Notes: generated from the letters alone by a model not told the origin. A stretch of 64,000 bases of DNA from Brevibacillus_C sp046036945 (GCF_046036945.1 NZ_JBJQOQ010000012.1:1-64000); one strand, 5' to 3'. Positions 40,554 to 50,010 are shown, counted from the first letter of the stretch. A program made the numbers and translations.

Positions 40554-40630
40554 GTCATACTATGAAGCTTTACCTTGCGTTTCGAAAAATTTATACTTGT
40601 AAATAAACTTCCTTTAAAGGAGGGTATCCA

Positions 40631-41389
40631 GTGACAAAGCAAGCGTCAAAACCCAACGTCATTTCAAAAACGTTAGAAGTGATTCGGGCTTTTACGGATC
40701 ATCAAAAGGAATGGGGCGTCAATGAGCTGGCCCGTTTTTTGGACGTGCCAGTCAGCACACTTCATCGCATTCTAAAAATACTGAGAGGGGAAAATATCCT
40801 GGAAGTTTCCTCCGAAACGGGAAAATATAAAATAGGTGCAGAGATGATTCGGATGTCCTCGATCATCTCTTCCAAGGTTGACATTAAAAATGTGGCGAGA
40901 CCTTTTATGAAAAAACTTTCGAATATGGTGAATGAATCTGTCTACCTGGCTCTTTACCATCCCCAGCACAAAAAAATGTCCCTTATTGACAGCGTCCACA
41001 GCTCGAATAATGCCCTGCAATATGTGCTGGAACTTGGAGTCTTGCAGCCGATCTATTTCGCCGCCAGCGGCAAAGTGATTCTCGCCTTTCTCGGTCAGGA
41101 GGAAATTGACAGTGTTTTTCAAGCGGAGGGAGTCAGCGAAGAGGATCAAGTCAAAATCAGAAAAGAGATCGCGATGATTCGCGAGCAGGCGTACGCCTTT
41201 ACGATAAACGAAAGGAAGATCGGGGCCTTGGGGATTAGTGCGCCAATTTTCGATGCTTCGCAGAAGGTGATTGGCAGTTTGTTCTGTGTAGTCCCCGTCA
41301 AGAATTTCGATGAGAGCAAAAAAGACTTTTTCGTCAGACACGTCAAGGAGGAAGCTAAAAATATCTCCAATTTACTTGGCTTTCGATAA
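40631..41389 (+). CDS. IclR-family transcriptional regulator
   Basis: 252-aa regulator. N-terminal winged helix-turn-helix (EWGVNELARFLDVPVSTLHRILKILRGENIL) and C-terminal IclR effector domain (PIYFAASGKVILAFL, the typical substrate-binding block). The start is GTG 40631 behind AAAGGAGGG. It lies directly before the TRAP/CoA-transferase genes in the same direction. Three copies of a 26-bp motif before those genes are the likely operators. Confidence 0.9.
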   Translation: MTKQASKPNVISKTLEVIRAFTDHQKEWGVNELARFLDVPVSTLHRILKILRGENILEVSSETGKYKIGAEMIRMSSIISSKVDIKNVARPFMKKLSNMVNESVYLALYHPQHKKMSLIDSVHSSNNALQYVLELGVLQPIYFAASGKVILAFLGQEEIDSVFQAEGVSEEDQVKIRKEIAMIREQAYAFTINERKIGALGISAPIFDASQKVIGSLFCVVPVKNFDESKKDFFVRHVKEEAKNISNLLGFR

Positions 41390-41549
41390 ATCACAGTGCA
41401 ATCACAGTGTAACCATCCATCCTGACGAAAAATAAACTAGAATATTCATAAAAATCGTGATAATATTCTACTATTAGAATTGTACTTACTCTTAAAAGAG
41501 GGGAAGCAGCCAGCGAAAGAATAATAGCATATTGGCATACTCAAAAAAT

Positions 41550-41575
41550 GGAATGGTATTCTATTATATGGTATG
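41550..41575 (+). promoter_or_regulatory. IclR-type operator candidate 1
   Basis: GGAAT-GGT-ATTC inverted repeat with a third half site GGTAT exactly 20 bp from the first; same layout as at 41612 and 44762. Confidence 0.6.
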
Positions 41576-41611
41576 CTTTATTATTTTCTTATTATTTTTT
41601 CGCCAATTAAC

Positions 41612-41637
41612 GGAATGGCATTCAACTATGTGGAATG
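41612..41637 (+). promoter_or_regulatory. IclR-type operator candidate 2
   Basis: GGAAT-GGC-ATTC followed at +20 by GGAAT; 62 bp from candidate 1. Confidence 0.6.
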
Positions 41638-41689
41638 AACTGATAGTTAAGAGAGGAGGAGATGTTTGCGTTTGGGAGATACATCATTT

Positions 41690-41703
41690 TGAAAGCGCTT
41701 TTC
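41690..41703 (+). promoter_or_regulatory. cre-like site before the TRAP operon
   Basis: TGAAAGCGCTTTTC fits the catabolite-responsive element pattern with a mismatch at the end. It lies 18 bp before the first gene, a position expected for CcpA repression. Confidence 0.55.
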
Positions 41704-41720
41704 CATGAAAGGGGAAGGGA

Positions 41721-42797
41721 ATGATTATCGTGAGAATTCTAAAAAGAGCTGGTTTAACCGTTGCCATGATAAGTCTGCTGATCACGACGGCCTGTGGCGG
41801 TACAAAAGCGGGCGAACCTGGCAAGCAGCAGGATTCGTCAAGCTCTTCGGAGGTGATAACCCTGAAGGCGGCGGACTCCCTCCCGACGAGCAACGACTTG
41901 TCATCAGAAGGCATCGTGTATTGGATGAGGCAAGTGGAGGAGTTGACCAATGGGAAAGTGAAGTTTGAACATTTCCCTGCGGAACAGTTGGGAAAAGCAA
42001 AAAACATGCTGGATATCACGAAAAATAAAGTAACAGATGTCTCGTATATCGGAGTCGGGTATGTTCCGGATAAACTCCCTTTGAGCGGCGTTGGAGAGCT
42101 TCCCGGTGCAGCCTCCAGCTCTGTGGAAGCGACCAAGGCGTACTGGAAGGTTGTCCAAGATCTGTTACTGGAAAAAGAATTTTTGAAAAATGGCGTTCGC
42201 CCCATGTTTGCGGTTGTACTGCCTCCCTACAAGGTCATGACGAAGGGAAAGCCGGTTCAAACCATTGAAGATCTCTCGGGACTAAAGCTGCGCTCTGGAG
42301 GCGGAGCGCAAAGCTTTACGCTCACTTCTCTCGGGGCAACTCCCGTTTCGATGCCGGCGCCCGATACATACACGGCACTGGAGCGGAAAACCATTGACGG
42401 GGTCATCTTCCCGTTGACGAGCATCAAACCGTATCAATTGGAAAAAATTGTGGAATACGTAACGGATAACAGCAACTACGGAGGCTTTGTAGCCACTTAT
42501 TGCATTAATGAAAAAGTCTGGCAATCTTTGCCGGAGGACATCCAGCAAGCCATGCTGAAAGCGGGCGAGAATTCGATGAATCACCTCGCTTCCCATCTGG
42601 ATGACATGAATCAAAAGCTCCAAGCGGAATTTAAAGCCAACGGCGTTCAATTCATTGAGATGGACGAACAAAACTTTGGAAAATTTGACCAAATCGTGAA
42701 AGGCATATGGGACAATTGGGCGAAAGAATTGGACAATCGGGGCTTGCCGGGCACGGAAGTAAAAGACGCTTTCAAAGCGGCGCTGAAAGGGCAGTAA
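41721..42797 (+). CDS. TRAP transporter substrate-binding protein (DctP)
   Basis: 358-aa lipoprotein; the signal peptide ends LLITTACGG with the lipid-attached Cys at about 26. The mature protein is DctP-like, with the carboxylate-contact arginine expected in LSGLKLRSGGG and the helix segment YTALERKTIDGVIFPL. GGGGAAGGG precedes the ATG. First gene of a dctPQM set. TRAP binding proteins of this type take organic acids; the particular acid is unknown. Confidence 0.9.
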   Translation: MIIVRILKRAGLTVAMISLLITTACGGTKAGEPGKQQDSSSSSEVITLKAADSLPTSNDLSSEGIVYWMRQVEELTNGKVKFEHFPAEQLGKAKNMLDITKNKVTDVSYIGVGYVPDKLPLSGVGELPGAASSSVEATKAYWKVVQDLLLEKEFLKNGVRPMFAVVLPPYKVMTKGKPVQTIEDLSGLKLRSGGGAQSFTLTSLGATPVSMPAPDTYTALERKTIDGVIFPLTSIKPYQLEKIVEYVTDNSNYGGFVATYCINEKVWQSLPEDIQQAMLKAGENSMNHLASHLDDMNQKLQAEFKANGVQFIEMDEQNFGKFDQIVKGIWDNWAKELDNRGLPGTEVKDAFKAALKGQ

Positions 42798-42821
42798 ACG
42801 CTGCAGAGGGAAGGGGATTGT

Positions 42822-43346
42822 ATGAACAGGTTCAAACGCGTTTTTGCGAAACTGGAGTCCATTCTTCACGCCTTGAGCTCCGCAGCCATCTTTTTCATGA
42901 TGCTGCTCATCGCTTTCGATACGGCAGGCCGTTACTTTCTTAACAAGCCGATACAGGGAACGTACGAAATAACGGAAATGTACTTGATGGTGATGGTCGT
43001 ATTTCTCACCCTCAGTTACACATTTAAAAGCGGGGATCACATCAGGATCGACATCTGTTATCGCCGATTCCGCCCCAAAACCAAAGCTCTCATTGACGTG
43101 TTTGGCATGCTGATCTCTGCTGCACTGTTCGCTGTGATTGCCTATCAAGGCGGGATGTCAACCCTTGAGGCCTGGAGTCAAAATGAGTATACCTTTGGCG
43201 TTATCACCTTGCCTATGTATCTGTCGTATATCTGGGTTCCACTGGGAAGCGGCGCGCTGACCTTGCGTTTGATCATCGATGCTTGCAAGGAAGTCCAAAA
43301 ACTGATGAAAATGAGTAACGAGGCCAAAACCGCATCCCGGCTGTAA
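42822..43346 (+). CDS. TRAP transporter small permease (DctQ)
   Basis: 174-aa protein with four hydrophobic segments and the family block FDTAGRYFLNKPIQGTYEITEMYL. Works with DctM as the membrane part of the Na+-driven importer. 24-bp gap from dctP and 44 bp to dctM. Confidence 0.9.
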   Translation: MNRFKRVFAKLESILHALSSAAIFFMMLLIAFDTAGRYFLNKPIQGTYEITEMYLMVMVVFLTLSYTFKSGDHIRIDICYRRFRPKTKALIDVFGMLISAALFAVIAYQGGMSTLEAWSQNEYTFGVITLPMYLSYIWVPLGSGALTLRLIIDACKEVQKLMKMSNEAKTASRL

Positions 43347-43390
43347 ATTTAGCTTCATTTCTGAAGCCGCATCAAAAGAGAGGTGCCAAA

Positions 43391-44680
43391 ATGACTGTAG
43401 CAATACCGATTTTAGGTCTGTTTGCGTTCTTGCTGCTAGGCATTCCTGTCGGATTTTCTTTGGCGATTGCAGGGGGACTCGGACTTCTGATCAACGGAGG
43501 TTGGGATCTGATGACAGGGATTCTGCAAACGACCCCCTATGCAAGTGCAGCCAGTTTTGTCCTGACCTCTATTCCCATGTTCATTCTGATGGCAGAATTT
43601 GCAACAAACAGCGGTATGACAGAAAAAACATTCAAAGCTTGCAATCGATGGCTGGGCCATTTTCCCGGCGGTCTGGCAATCGCGACCGTCATCGCCAGCA
43701 CAGGTTTGGCCGCTATTGCAGGGTCAAGTACGGCAGCGGCTGCGTCAATGGCCAAAACGGCTGTCGGCGAAATGCGAAAATACCGCTACAAGACGAGTTT
43801 TGCCGCGGGGGTTGTCAGTGTGGCCGGAACCTTGGCGATCATGATTCCGCCCAGCATTACCCTCATCATCTACGGAATTCTGACAGAAGTGCCGATTGGT
43901 CCCCTGTTAATCGCGGGGATCGTACCTGGGATCATCACAGCGATTGGATACATCCTCTCTATCGTATTCTGGTCGAAAAAATGGCCGGAGGATGCGCCGC
44001 GAATGGAGAAGTACGCCATGAAAGACAGGATCAGTTCTCTTCGGGGCATCTGGCCGATGCTGCTGGTGATTGTTTTTATGATTGCCGCTATTTACTCAGG
44101 CGCGGTTACTCCGACAGAAGCAGGAGCGGCGGGCGCTTTCGTCACGATGTTGATCGGGATGTTTTTGGTGGGGCTGAATGTACCTGGAATAAAAGGAGCG
44201 CTTAGCCGGACAGCGCAAAGTACCTGCATGATCTTTATGATTGTCATCGGGGCGATGATCTTTGGGTACTTTATTACGAATATTCAATTGACACAGACAA
44301 TTCTGCAATATATTTCCGGGCTGCCGCTGTCCCCATACGTCATCATGGGGCTGATCGTTCTCATTTATCTGATCCTGGGAACGTTCATGGATCAATTGGC
44401 CATCTTGTTCTTGACGATTCCACTAACCTTTCCGATTTCCCAATCGTTAGGGTTCGATCCGATATGGTTCGGGATTATCGTCACCAAGACAGCGGAAATC
44501 GGACTGATTACGCCGCCTCTCGGAATGAACGTTTTCATAACGGCGAATGTTGCAAAGATACCGGTTTCGGAGGCGTTTCAGGGGGTTTTTCGCCTGTTGG
44601 TGGTAGAGGTGTTCATTTTGATTCTCCTGTTCTTTTTTCCGGCGCTGTCAACCTGGCTGCCGCAGATGATGGGAAAATAG
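43391..44680 (+). CDS. TRAP transporter large permease (DctM)
   Basis: 429-aa membrane protein with about twelve helices: opening LGIPVGFSLAIAGGLGLLI, the conserved GSSTAAAASMAKTAVGEM and IPPSITLIIYGILTEVPIG, and the second-half repeat (ITPPLGMNVFI). Ion and substrate channel of the importer. AGAGAGGTG precedes the ATG. Confidence 0.93.
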   Translation: MTVAIPILGLFAFLLLGIPVGFSLAIAGGLGLLINGGWDLMTGILQTTPYASAASFVLTSIPMFILMAEFATNSGMTEKTFKACNRWLGHFPGGLAIATVIASTGLAAIAGSSTAAAASMAKTAVGEMRKYRYKTSFAAGVVSVAGTLAIMIPPSITLIIYGILTEVPIGPLLIAGIVPGIITAIGYILSIVFWSKKWPEDAPRMEKYAMKDRISSLRGIWPMLLVIVFMIAAIYSGAVTPTEAGAAGAFVTMLIGMFLVGLNVPGIKGALSRTAQSTCMIFMIVIGAMIFGYFITNIQLTQTILQYISGLPLSPYVIMGLIVLIYLILGTFMDQLAILFLTIPLTFPISQSLGFDPIWFGIIVTKTAEIGLITPPLGMNVFITANVAKIPVSEAFQGVFRLLVVEVFILILLFFFPALSTWLPQMMGK

Positions 44681-44761
44681 CATCCCGTCCGACACCAAAA
44701 ACAAAAATGTCGGTACTGGAAGTCAAGGGGCTTTCCCTTGGCTCCGGCAGGTTATAAAAAT

Positions 44762-44787
44762 GGAATACTATTCAACTATTCGGAATA
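44762..44787 (+). promoter_or_regulatory. IclR-type operator candidate 3
   Basis: GGAAT-ACT-ATTC followed at +20 by GGAAT, 23 bp before the CoA-transferase start. Sharing this motif links the transporter and the catabolic genes in one regulon. Confidence 0.6.
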
Positions 44788-44809
44788 GTTCGAAAGTAGG
44801 TGATTAGGC

Positions 44810-46036
44810 ATGCTAACGCTGAAGGGAATTCGCGTATTGGAATGGTCAGAAGGAATCGCAGGTCCGCTTGCCTGTCAGATGTTAGGCGATCTGGGAGCGG
44901 ATGTGATTAAAGTAGAACGACCCGCCGGAGACTGGGGGCGGGGAATGGGACCGGGTCAAAAAGAAGGGAGCATGCACTTTATTTCTCTTAACCGAAATAA
45001 GAGAAATATCTGCCTAGATGTAAAAAAGCCGGGGGGACTGGAAGTGGCCCGTTCCCTGGTCAAATCGGCCGACGTACTGATCTGCAACTACCGGCCTGGA
45101 GCGATGGAGCGGCTGGGGCTGGGATTTGATCAGGTTCACGCCTGCAATCCGCGGATGATCTACGGACGGGTATCGGCGTACGGCTACGAAGGCCCGCTGT
45201 CCGAACTTCCGGGGAGTGACACCGTCATGCAGGCGATCTCTGGGATCATGAACCAGGTAGGGGACAGTGAGGGGGTACCCTACCGGGTTGGCGTTCAGGT
45301 GATTGACCATACAGCCGCGAGAGATTTGGTCATCGGGGTCATGGCCGGCTTGCTTTCCAGAATGAGAGGGGAGGAGCTGCAACATCCGATCGACGTCAAT
45401 CTCATCGCTACAGGGGCCGCCCTGCAGGCCCAGCAGTGGCAGGAATTTTTCACTACCAGAGCAGCCCCGAAGCGAATGGGAAACCGCAATGCCGTTTTGG
45501 CGCCAGCCGGCCTGTATGAGACAAAGGACGGCAAATACATCACCATCGCCGTATTGCGGGAAGAACATTGGGTGAAATTTTGCCGTGTGCTGGGACAAGA
45601 GCATTTGCTGGAAGATCCGGCCTTTGCGTCAAATGCCTTGCGGCTGACGAACAGAGAGCGGCTGGAAGCGGTGCTCGTTCCTCTCTTTCAATCACGAACA
45701 CAGGAAGAGTGGGTTCCATTTTTAACGGAACAAGATATCCTCGTAGCCGCTGTCAACGACCTCGAGCAAATTTACCGCAACAAGGATCTGATGAACTGCA
45801 TCCCGGTGACCCGGTTGCCGGAAGGAGCCCTGACTTCGGGAGGCGATTCATCTCAAAATATTTCCATTGGACTTCCCGTGATGTACAACGGCAATCTCAC
45901 GCCGCAAGCAAGGTACGGGCCGCCTGTTATTGGGGAACATACCTATGAAATCTTGCAAGAGCTGCATTTCGATGATCAGAAGATTCAACAGTTGGTGTCG
46001 GCCGGCACGGTGTTTCAGAGAAGAGTCGCAATCTAA
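44810..46036 (+). CDS. Class III CoA-transferase (CaiB/BaiF) 1
   Basis: 408-aa family III CoA-transferase, which moves CoA between carboxylic acids through an aspartyl-CoA thioester. Conserved N-terminal GPLACQMLGDLGADVIKVERPAGD and SLNRNKRNICLDVK. The likely catalytic Asp166 lies in VIDHTAARDL. Begins a set of CoA-transferase, acyl-CoA dehydrogenase, methyltransferase and second CoA-transferase genes next to an acid importer, so it probably activates the imported acid. The ATG is preceded by AAGTAGGTG. Confidence 0.9.
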   Translation: MLTLKGIRVLEWSEGIAGPLACQMLGDLGADVIKVERPAGDWGRGMGPGQKEGSMHFISLNRNKRNICLDVKKPGGLEVARSLVKSADVLICNYRPGAMERLGLGFDQVHACNPRMIYGRVSAYGYEGPLSELPGSDTVMQAISGIMNQVGDSEGVPYRVGVQVIDHTAARDLVIGVMAGLLSRMRGEELQHPIDVNLIATGAALQAQQWQEFFTTRAAPKRMGNRNAVLAPAGLYETKDGKYITIAVLREEHWVKFCRVLGQEHLLEDPAFASNALRLTNRERLEAVLVPLFQSRTQEEWVPFLTEQDILVAAVNDLEQIYRNKDLMNCIPVTRLPEGALTSGGDSSQNISIGLPVMYNGNLTPQARYGPPVIGEHTYEILQELHFDDQKIQQLVSAGTVFQRRVAI

Positions 46037-46063
46037 CAAAAAGTGGGAAAAGGAGAATGGGAG

Positions 46064-47218
46064 ATGTACAATCTAAATGCGGAGGAACGTGCGATCGTTG
46101 AGATGGTTCGTCAATTTGCCGAGAAGGAAATTCGCCCCCTCGTCAAGGAGTATGAGGAGGCAGACCAATTTCCCCAAGAGATTATCGAAAAAATGAAGGC
46201 GCTGGGATTCTTTGGCCTGAAAGTTCCTGTCGAGTACGGCGGATCAGGCATATCCTCGCTGGCCTACGCGAGTGTGTTCGAGGAGCTTTCAGCTGTTTGG
46301 ATGACTTCTGCCGGCGTCATTGGCACTCATTCTCTCTTTGCCCATGTACTTGCCACATATGGTACCACAGAGCAAAAGGAGCGATTTTTGCCCCGCATGG
46401 CCACTGGGGAACTGTGGGGAGCGCTGGGGCTGACGGAACCTGATGCCGGTTCTGATGTGCAAAGCCTGAAAACGACGGCGGTGCGAAGAGGCGATAACTA
46501 CGTGCTTAATGGAGCAAAGACATTTATCACCAATGCCAGCTATGGAAATCTGCTGCTCGTGCTGGCCAAGACAGATCCGCAAGCGGTGCCTGGCGCCAAA
46601 GGCATCAGCGCATTTATCGTGGAAAAAGGGACACCGGGATATACCATCACCAGGAAGATGGAGAAACTTGGGTACCGCGGTCTGGATACGTCTGAATTAG
46701 TCTTCGAGAATTGCGAAATCCCGGCAGATCGGCTTATCGGTCTGGAAGAAGGGCAGGGCTTTACGCAAGTGATGGCGGGATTGGAGGTTGGGCGAATTAA
46801 TGTGGCTTCCAGGGCGGTAGGTGTTGCCCGAGCGGCATTTGAAGCGGCCATCCGTTACGCCCAGCAGCGGCAGACGTTTGGAAAACCGATCGCCAACCAT
46901 CAGGCAATTCAGCTGATGCTGGCTGATATGTACACAGGGATTCAGGCGGCCAGACATTTGGTGATAGCGGCCGCCGAAAAGAAGGACCGGGGGGAGCGCT
47001 GCGATCTGGAAGCGGGCATGGCGAAGCTCTTTGCCAGCGAAATGTGCTGCAAGGTAACCATGGATGCGATGCGGATTCACGGCGGATACGGCTATTCCAA
47101 AGAGTTTCCGGTAGAACGCTTCTACCGTGATGCCCCGCTGATGATCATTGGCGAGGGTACCAGCGAGATTCAGCGGCTCGTGATTGCCAAAAATCTGCTG
47201 AAAAAATACCAATTGTAA
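46064..47218 (+). CDS. Acyl-CoA dehydrogenase
   Basis: 384-aa FAD enzyme oxidising an acyl-CoA at the alpha-beta position. FAD/substrate blocks LGLTEPDAGSD and FITNASYG, the dimer helix RQTFGKPIANHQAIQ, and the catalytic Glu364 within IIGEGTSEIQR (corresponding to the EGT glutamate of medium-chain enzymes). ATG 46064 follows AAAAGGAGAATGGGAG; an upstream GTG at 46043 is less likely. Probably acts on the CoA ester made by the flanking CoA-transferases. Confidence 0.9.
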   Translation: MYNLNAEERAIVEMVRQFAEKEIRPLVKEYEEADQFPQEIIEKMKALGFFGLKVPVEYGGSGISSLAYASVFEELSAVWMTSAGVIGTHSLFAHVLATYGTTEQKERFLPRMATGELWGALGLTEPDAGSDVQSLKTTAVRRGDNYVLNGAKTFITNASYGNLLLVLAKTDPQAVPGAKGISAFIVEKGTPGYTITRKMEKLGYRGLDTSELVFENCEIPADRLIGLEEGQGFTQVMAGLEVGRINVASRAVGVARAAFEAAIRYAQQRQTFGKPIANHQAIQLMLADMYTGIQAARHLVIAAAEKKDRGERCDLEAGMAKLFASEMCCKVTMDAMRIHGGYGYSKEFPVERFYRDAPLMIIGEGTSEIQRLVIAKNLLKKYQL

Positions 47219-47250
47219 ACGGCGGGAAAAGCCGGCCGGGAGGGTGACAA

Positions 47251-48048
47251 ATGCACGATCCATATGCAAGGATTACCGAACTGGACGCCGATAGCCAGTT
47301 GAAACTAAGCGAAAGCCTGGAATTGAGAGCTTCCGATCAGGAAATGAGGGAAATCATTTGCTCCTATTTGTCCGAAATGAAGTGGCTGGAAGGCATGAGG
47401 ATCTTGGAAGTTGGCTGCGGGACAGGCGCAATTACGCGGATGCTGGCGGAAGGCAGGGGCGTACAGAGTGTGACGGGGATAGATCCCTCGCCCATCTTTA
47501 TTAAAAAGGCCGAGTCACTCAATCAACACCGGCACGTGTCCTTTCTGGTCGCGGATGGAAATGCTCTGCCGTTTGAAGATTGTGTCTTTGATGCCGTGGT
47601 GTTTCACACTGTGCTCTGCCACGTCCCGTCTCCGGCGAATTTTTTGCGAGAAGCCAAGCGCGTCTTAAAACCAGGCGGGCAGCTGGCCATCTTTGACGGC
47701 GACTACACTTTGCGATCCGTATCGATCGGGGAACACGACCCGCTGCAGGCCTGCGTCGAAATGATGAAACAATACAATTGCCACAACCCGTGGCTCGTTC
47801 GGCAGCTTCCTTCCCTACTCTCATCTGTAGGCTTTGCACATACAAAGGTGCAAAGTCACGGGTATCTGGCCAGAAACCCCGATTACATGCTGAACTATCT
47901 GGAGCGGGGGGCGAATCGCTTGGCTGAAGCAGGACTGATTCGCAAACAAACGGCAGACATTCTGATGAAAGAAGCCAGGCAGCGGGTGGAAGCGGGTACG
48001 TTTTTTGGCTTCATTCCTTATTTGAGCTTTATCGCAGAAGCAGTCTGA
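47251..48048 (+). CDS. Class I SAM-dependent methyltransferase
   Basis: 265-aa UbiE/Methyltransf_11-like enzyme: motif I ILEVGCGTG (51-59), acidic loop VTGIDPSPIF, motif near FDAVVFHTVLCHVPSP and post-motif LKPGGQLAIFDGDY. The C-terminal 90 residues are a helical cap. AGGGTGACAA precedes the ATG. Its position between an acyl-CoA dehydrogenase and a CoA-transferase is unusual for a catabolic operon; substrate unknown. Confidence 0.87.
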   Translation: MHDPYARITELDADSQLKLSESLELRASDQEMREIICSYLSEMKWLEGMRILEVGCGTGAITRMLAEGRGVQSVTGIDPSPIFIKKAESLNQHRHVSFLVADGNALPFEDCVFDAVVFHTVLCHVPSPANFLREAKRVLKPGGQLAIFDGDYTLRSVSIGEHDPLQACVEMMKQYNCHNPWLVRQLPSLLSSVGFAHTKVQSHGYLARNPDYMLNYLERGANRLAEAGLIRKQTADILMKEARQRVEAGTFFGFIPYLSFIAEAV

Positions 48049-48066
48049 ATGGATGGAGGGAACCAG

Positions 48067-49281
48067 ATGGGATTTCAACCTCTTATCGGGCTGAGGGTGC
48101 TGGATTGGACAGAAGGTGTAGCCGGTCCCTATGCTTGTCAGATCCTCGGTGACCTGGGAGCAGATGTGATAAAGGTCGAGCGGCCGGCAGGGGATTGGGG
48201 TCGTGCATTGGGCACTCAGATCAACGAGATGGGGACGCAGTATATTGCGTTGAACCGCAATAAAAGAAACATCTGTTTGGATGTTCGAAAACTGGATGGC
48301 CTGCAAATTGCCAAGCCGTTGATAAAAAGTGCGGACATCATGATAACCAGTTTCCGCCCAGGTGCGATGGAAAGGTTAGGGCTGGGGTATGAACAAGTGA
48401 GGGAGTATCATCCGCAGATCATCTATGGGCGGGTGTCCGGCTACGGATACGAGGGAGCGTTAGCCCAGCTTCCCGGAGTGGATACGGTCGTTCAGGCTGT
48501 GTCGGGATTCATGAGCCAAATCGGGGAAAGTGAGCGCGTTCCATTCCGAGTGGGATTTCCCATCCTTGATCATGGTGCTGCGCGAGATTTGCTCGTCGGG
48601 ATTATGGCAGCACTCGTTGCGAAGATGAAAGGCGAGGAGATCTTGCAACCGATCGATGTCGATTTGATGTCCACTTCTGCCGCGCTTCAAGCGCAGCAAT
48701 GGCAAGAATTCCTGATGACAGGCAAAGAGCCGATGCGCTCAGGGAACCGCAATCCTTCTTTGGCTCCAGCGGGCGTGTATGAAACGAATGACGGAAAGCA
48801 CCTCTCCCTGGCCGTTCTGCGTGAAGAGCATTGGCAGAAGTTTTGCTCTGCATTGGGGCTTGAGGGCCTGGTGTCAGATCCCGAATTTTGCACGAACGCT
48901 TTGCGTGTTTCTAACAGGGAAAAATTGGAATCGATCATCGAACCCTTAATCAAAAGCAGAACGGCAGGGGAGTGGCTTCGCCTTTTTCGGCAGCATGATC
49001 TGCTTGTGGCCCCGGTGAATACAGTCGGTCAAGTTTACGAACACAAGGAGTTATTCGATACGGTGCCGAAAGTGTCGGTTCCGGTGGGGGATTCCGGCGG
49101 GCAGACAATCTCGATCGGTGTGCCGGTGAAGTTCGGCAAGCCAGTTGACACGCGGGCGAGATACGGAGCTGCCGCAAAAGGAGAGCATACCCGTCAAATC
49201 CTCCGGGAATTGGGCATGGATGAGGCAGCGATCGAAAAATCTATCGCAAGCGGTGCAGTAACGAGCCATGTGGCCAGTTAA
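48067..49281 (+). CDS. Class III CoA-transferase (CaiB/BaiF) 2
   Basis: 404-aa paralogue of the enzyme at 44810, sharing most conserved blocks (CQILGDLGADVIKVERPAGD, LNRNKRNICLDVRK, RPGAMERLGLGYEQV). The likely catalytic Asp168 is in ILDHGAARDL. ATG 48067 follows GGAGGG. The two copies may accept different acids or form a mixed dimer. Last gene of the operon. Confidence 0.9.
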   Translation: MGFQPLIGLRVLDWTEGVAGPYACQILGDLGADVIKVERPAGDWGRALGTQINEMGTQYIALNRNKRNICLDVRKLDGLQIAKPLIKSADIMITSFRPGAMERLGLGYEQVREYHPQIIYGRVSGYGYEGALAQLPGVDTVVQAVSGFMSQIGESERVPFRVGFPILDHGAARDLLVGIMAALVAKMKGEEILQPIDVDLMSTSAALQAQQWQEFLMTGKEPMRSGNRNPSLAPAGVYETNDGKHLSLAVLREEHWQKFCSALGLEGLVSDPEFCTNALRVSNREKLESIIEPLIKSRTAGEWLRLFRQHDLLVAPVNTVGQVYEHKELFDTVPKVSVPVGDSGGQTISIGVPVKFGKPVDTRARYGAAAKGEHTRQILRELGMDEAAIEKSIASGAVTSHVAS

Positions 49282-49412
49282 TGGGGTCCATGGCTTTTTC
49301 GATGGACATTCACCTCAACAGAATGTCCGATTTTTACAATCCACAACAATCTTCACCAACTACAATAGATGCATGCAGTTTCAGACAACACACGAGAGAA
49401 GGGATTGATGAG

Positions 49413-49901
49413 ATGAACGGTGTCATGGAAATTCGCGATCATCTGTTGGACGAGCTGGAGCTGTCAGTCCGCACAAGCCAAGCGCTCATCATGCGCATCA
49501 AGCCGGAGGAGTGGGACTGGCGCCCGGCGGAAAACATGCGCTCGCTGCTCGAGCTGGTGCATCATCTAGTAGCGATACCTGCATCCGATTTGGCGATCCT
49601 GCAGGAGAAGACACAACCTGAAGTAGAAGCGGTCGAGAACGGCGCGAGGGACATTACTGACCCGCACGCATTATCCCAACGACTCCGTGCGAATTGCGAT
49701 GCTCTGCGGCAGTACATCCTGTCGCTTGATGAAGACGAGCTTTTGCACAAAGCGACGAAGGCGTTCTACCTGGACCACGGAACCGTGCAGATCAGGTGGT
49801 TGATTGAAATCGTCACGCATTCCTTCCACCACCGCTCGCAGCTGTACAACTACTTGAAGCAGTTGGGACACGAGCTGAGCTTTTTCATGCTGTACGGTTA
49901 G
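49413..49901 (+). CDS. DinB/YfiT-like metal-dependent four-helix protein
   Basis: 162-aa protein of the DinB superfamily, four-helix bundles that bind a metal through three histidines; candidates are in LLELVHHLVAIP and VTHSFHHRSQLYNYL. Many members are thiol-S-transferases (bacillithiol-dependent); no specific substrate can be given. ATG 49413 is preferred over an upstream ATG at 49281 that overlaps the CoA-transferase stop, because homologous sequence begins at MEIRDHLLDEL. Confidence 0.78.
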   Translation: MNGVMEIRDHLLDELELSVRTSQALIMRIKPEEWDWRPAENMRSLLELVHHLVAIPASDLAILQEKTQPEVEAVENGARDITDPHALSQRLRANCDALRQYILSLDEDELLHKATKAFYLDHGTVQIRWLIEIVTHSFHHRSQLYNYLKQLGHELSFFMLYG

Positions 49902-49936
49902 GAAAGAACGTAATACCGTCACCTTCCCTGTTCGAA

Positions 49937-49992
49937 AAATACCTCCGGATATCAGTTGCGGTTCATGACCAAGACTGGATGCGGAGGTATTT
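49937..49992. terminator. Long-loop inverted repeat, possible terminator
   Basis: AAATACCTCCG (49937-49947) and CGGAGGTATTT (49982-49992) form a perfect 11-bp stem with a 34-nt loop; no good T run. Confidence 0.5.
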
Positions 49993-50010
49993 GCTTTATG
50001 AAAAGAAAAC

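Larger units (their letters stand above)
41390..41720. other. AT-rich regulatory region before the TRAP operon
   Basis: 331 bp with no gene. It holds two full copies of the 26-bp motif (41550, 41612), a degenerate copy around 41457-41481, and a cre-like site (41690). Confidence 0.7.

Noticed and set aside
42282..43148. Long minus-strand frame opposite the TRAP genes
   Set aside because: It lies antisense to dctP and dctQ, which have full family motifs; no ribosome-binding site and His/Gln-rich nonsense composition.
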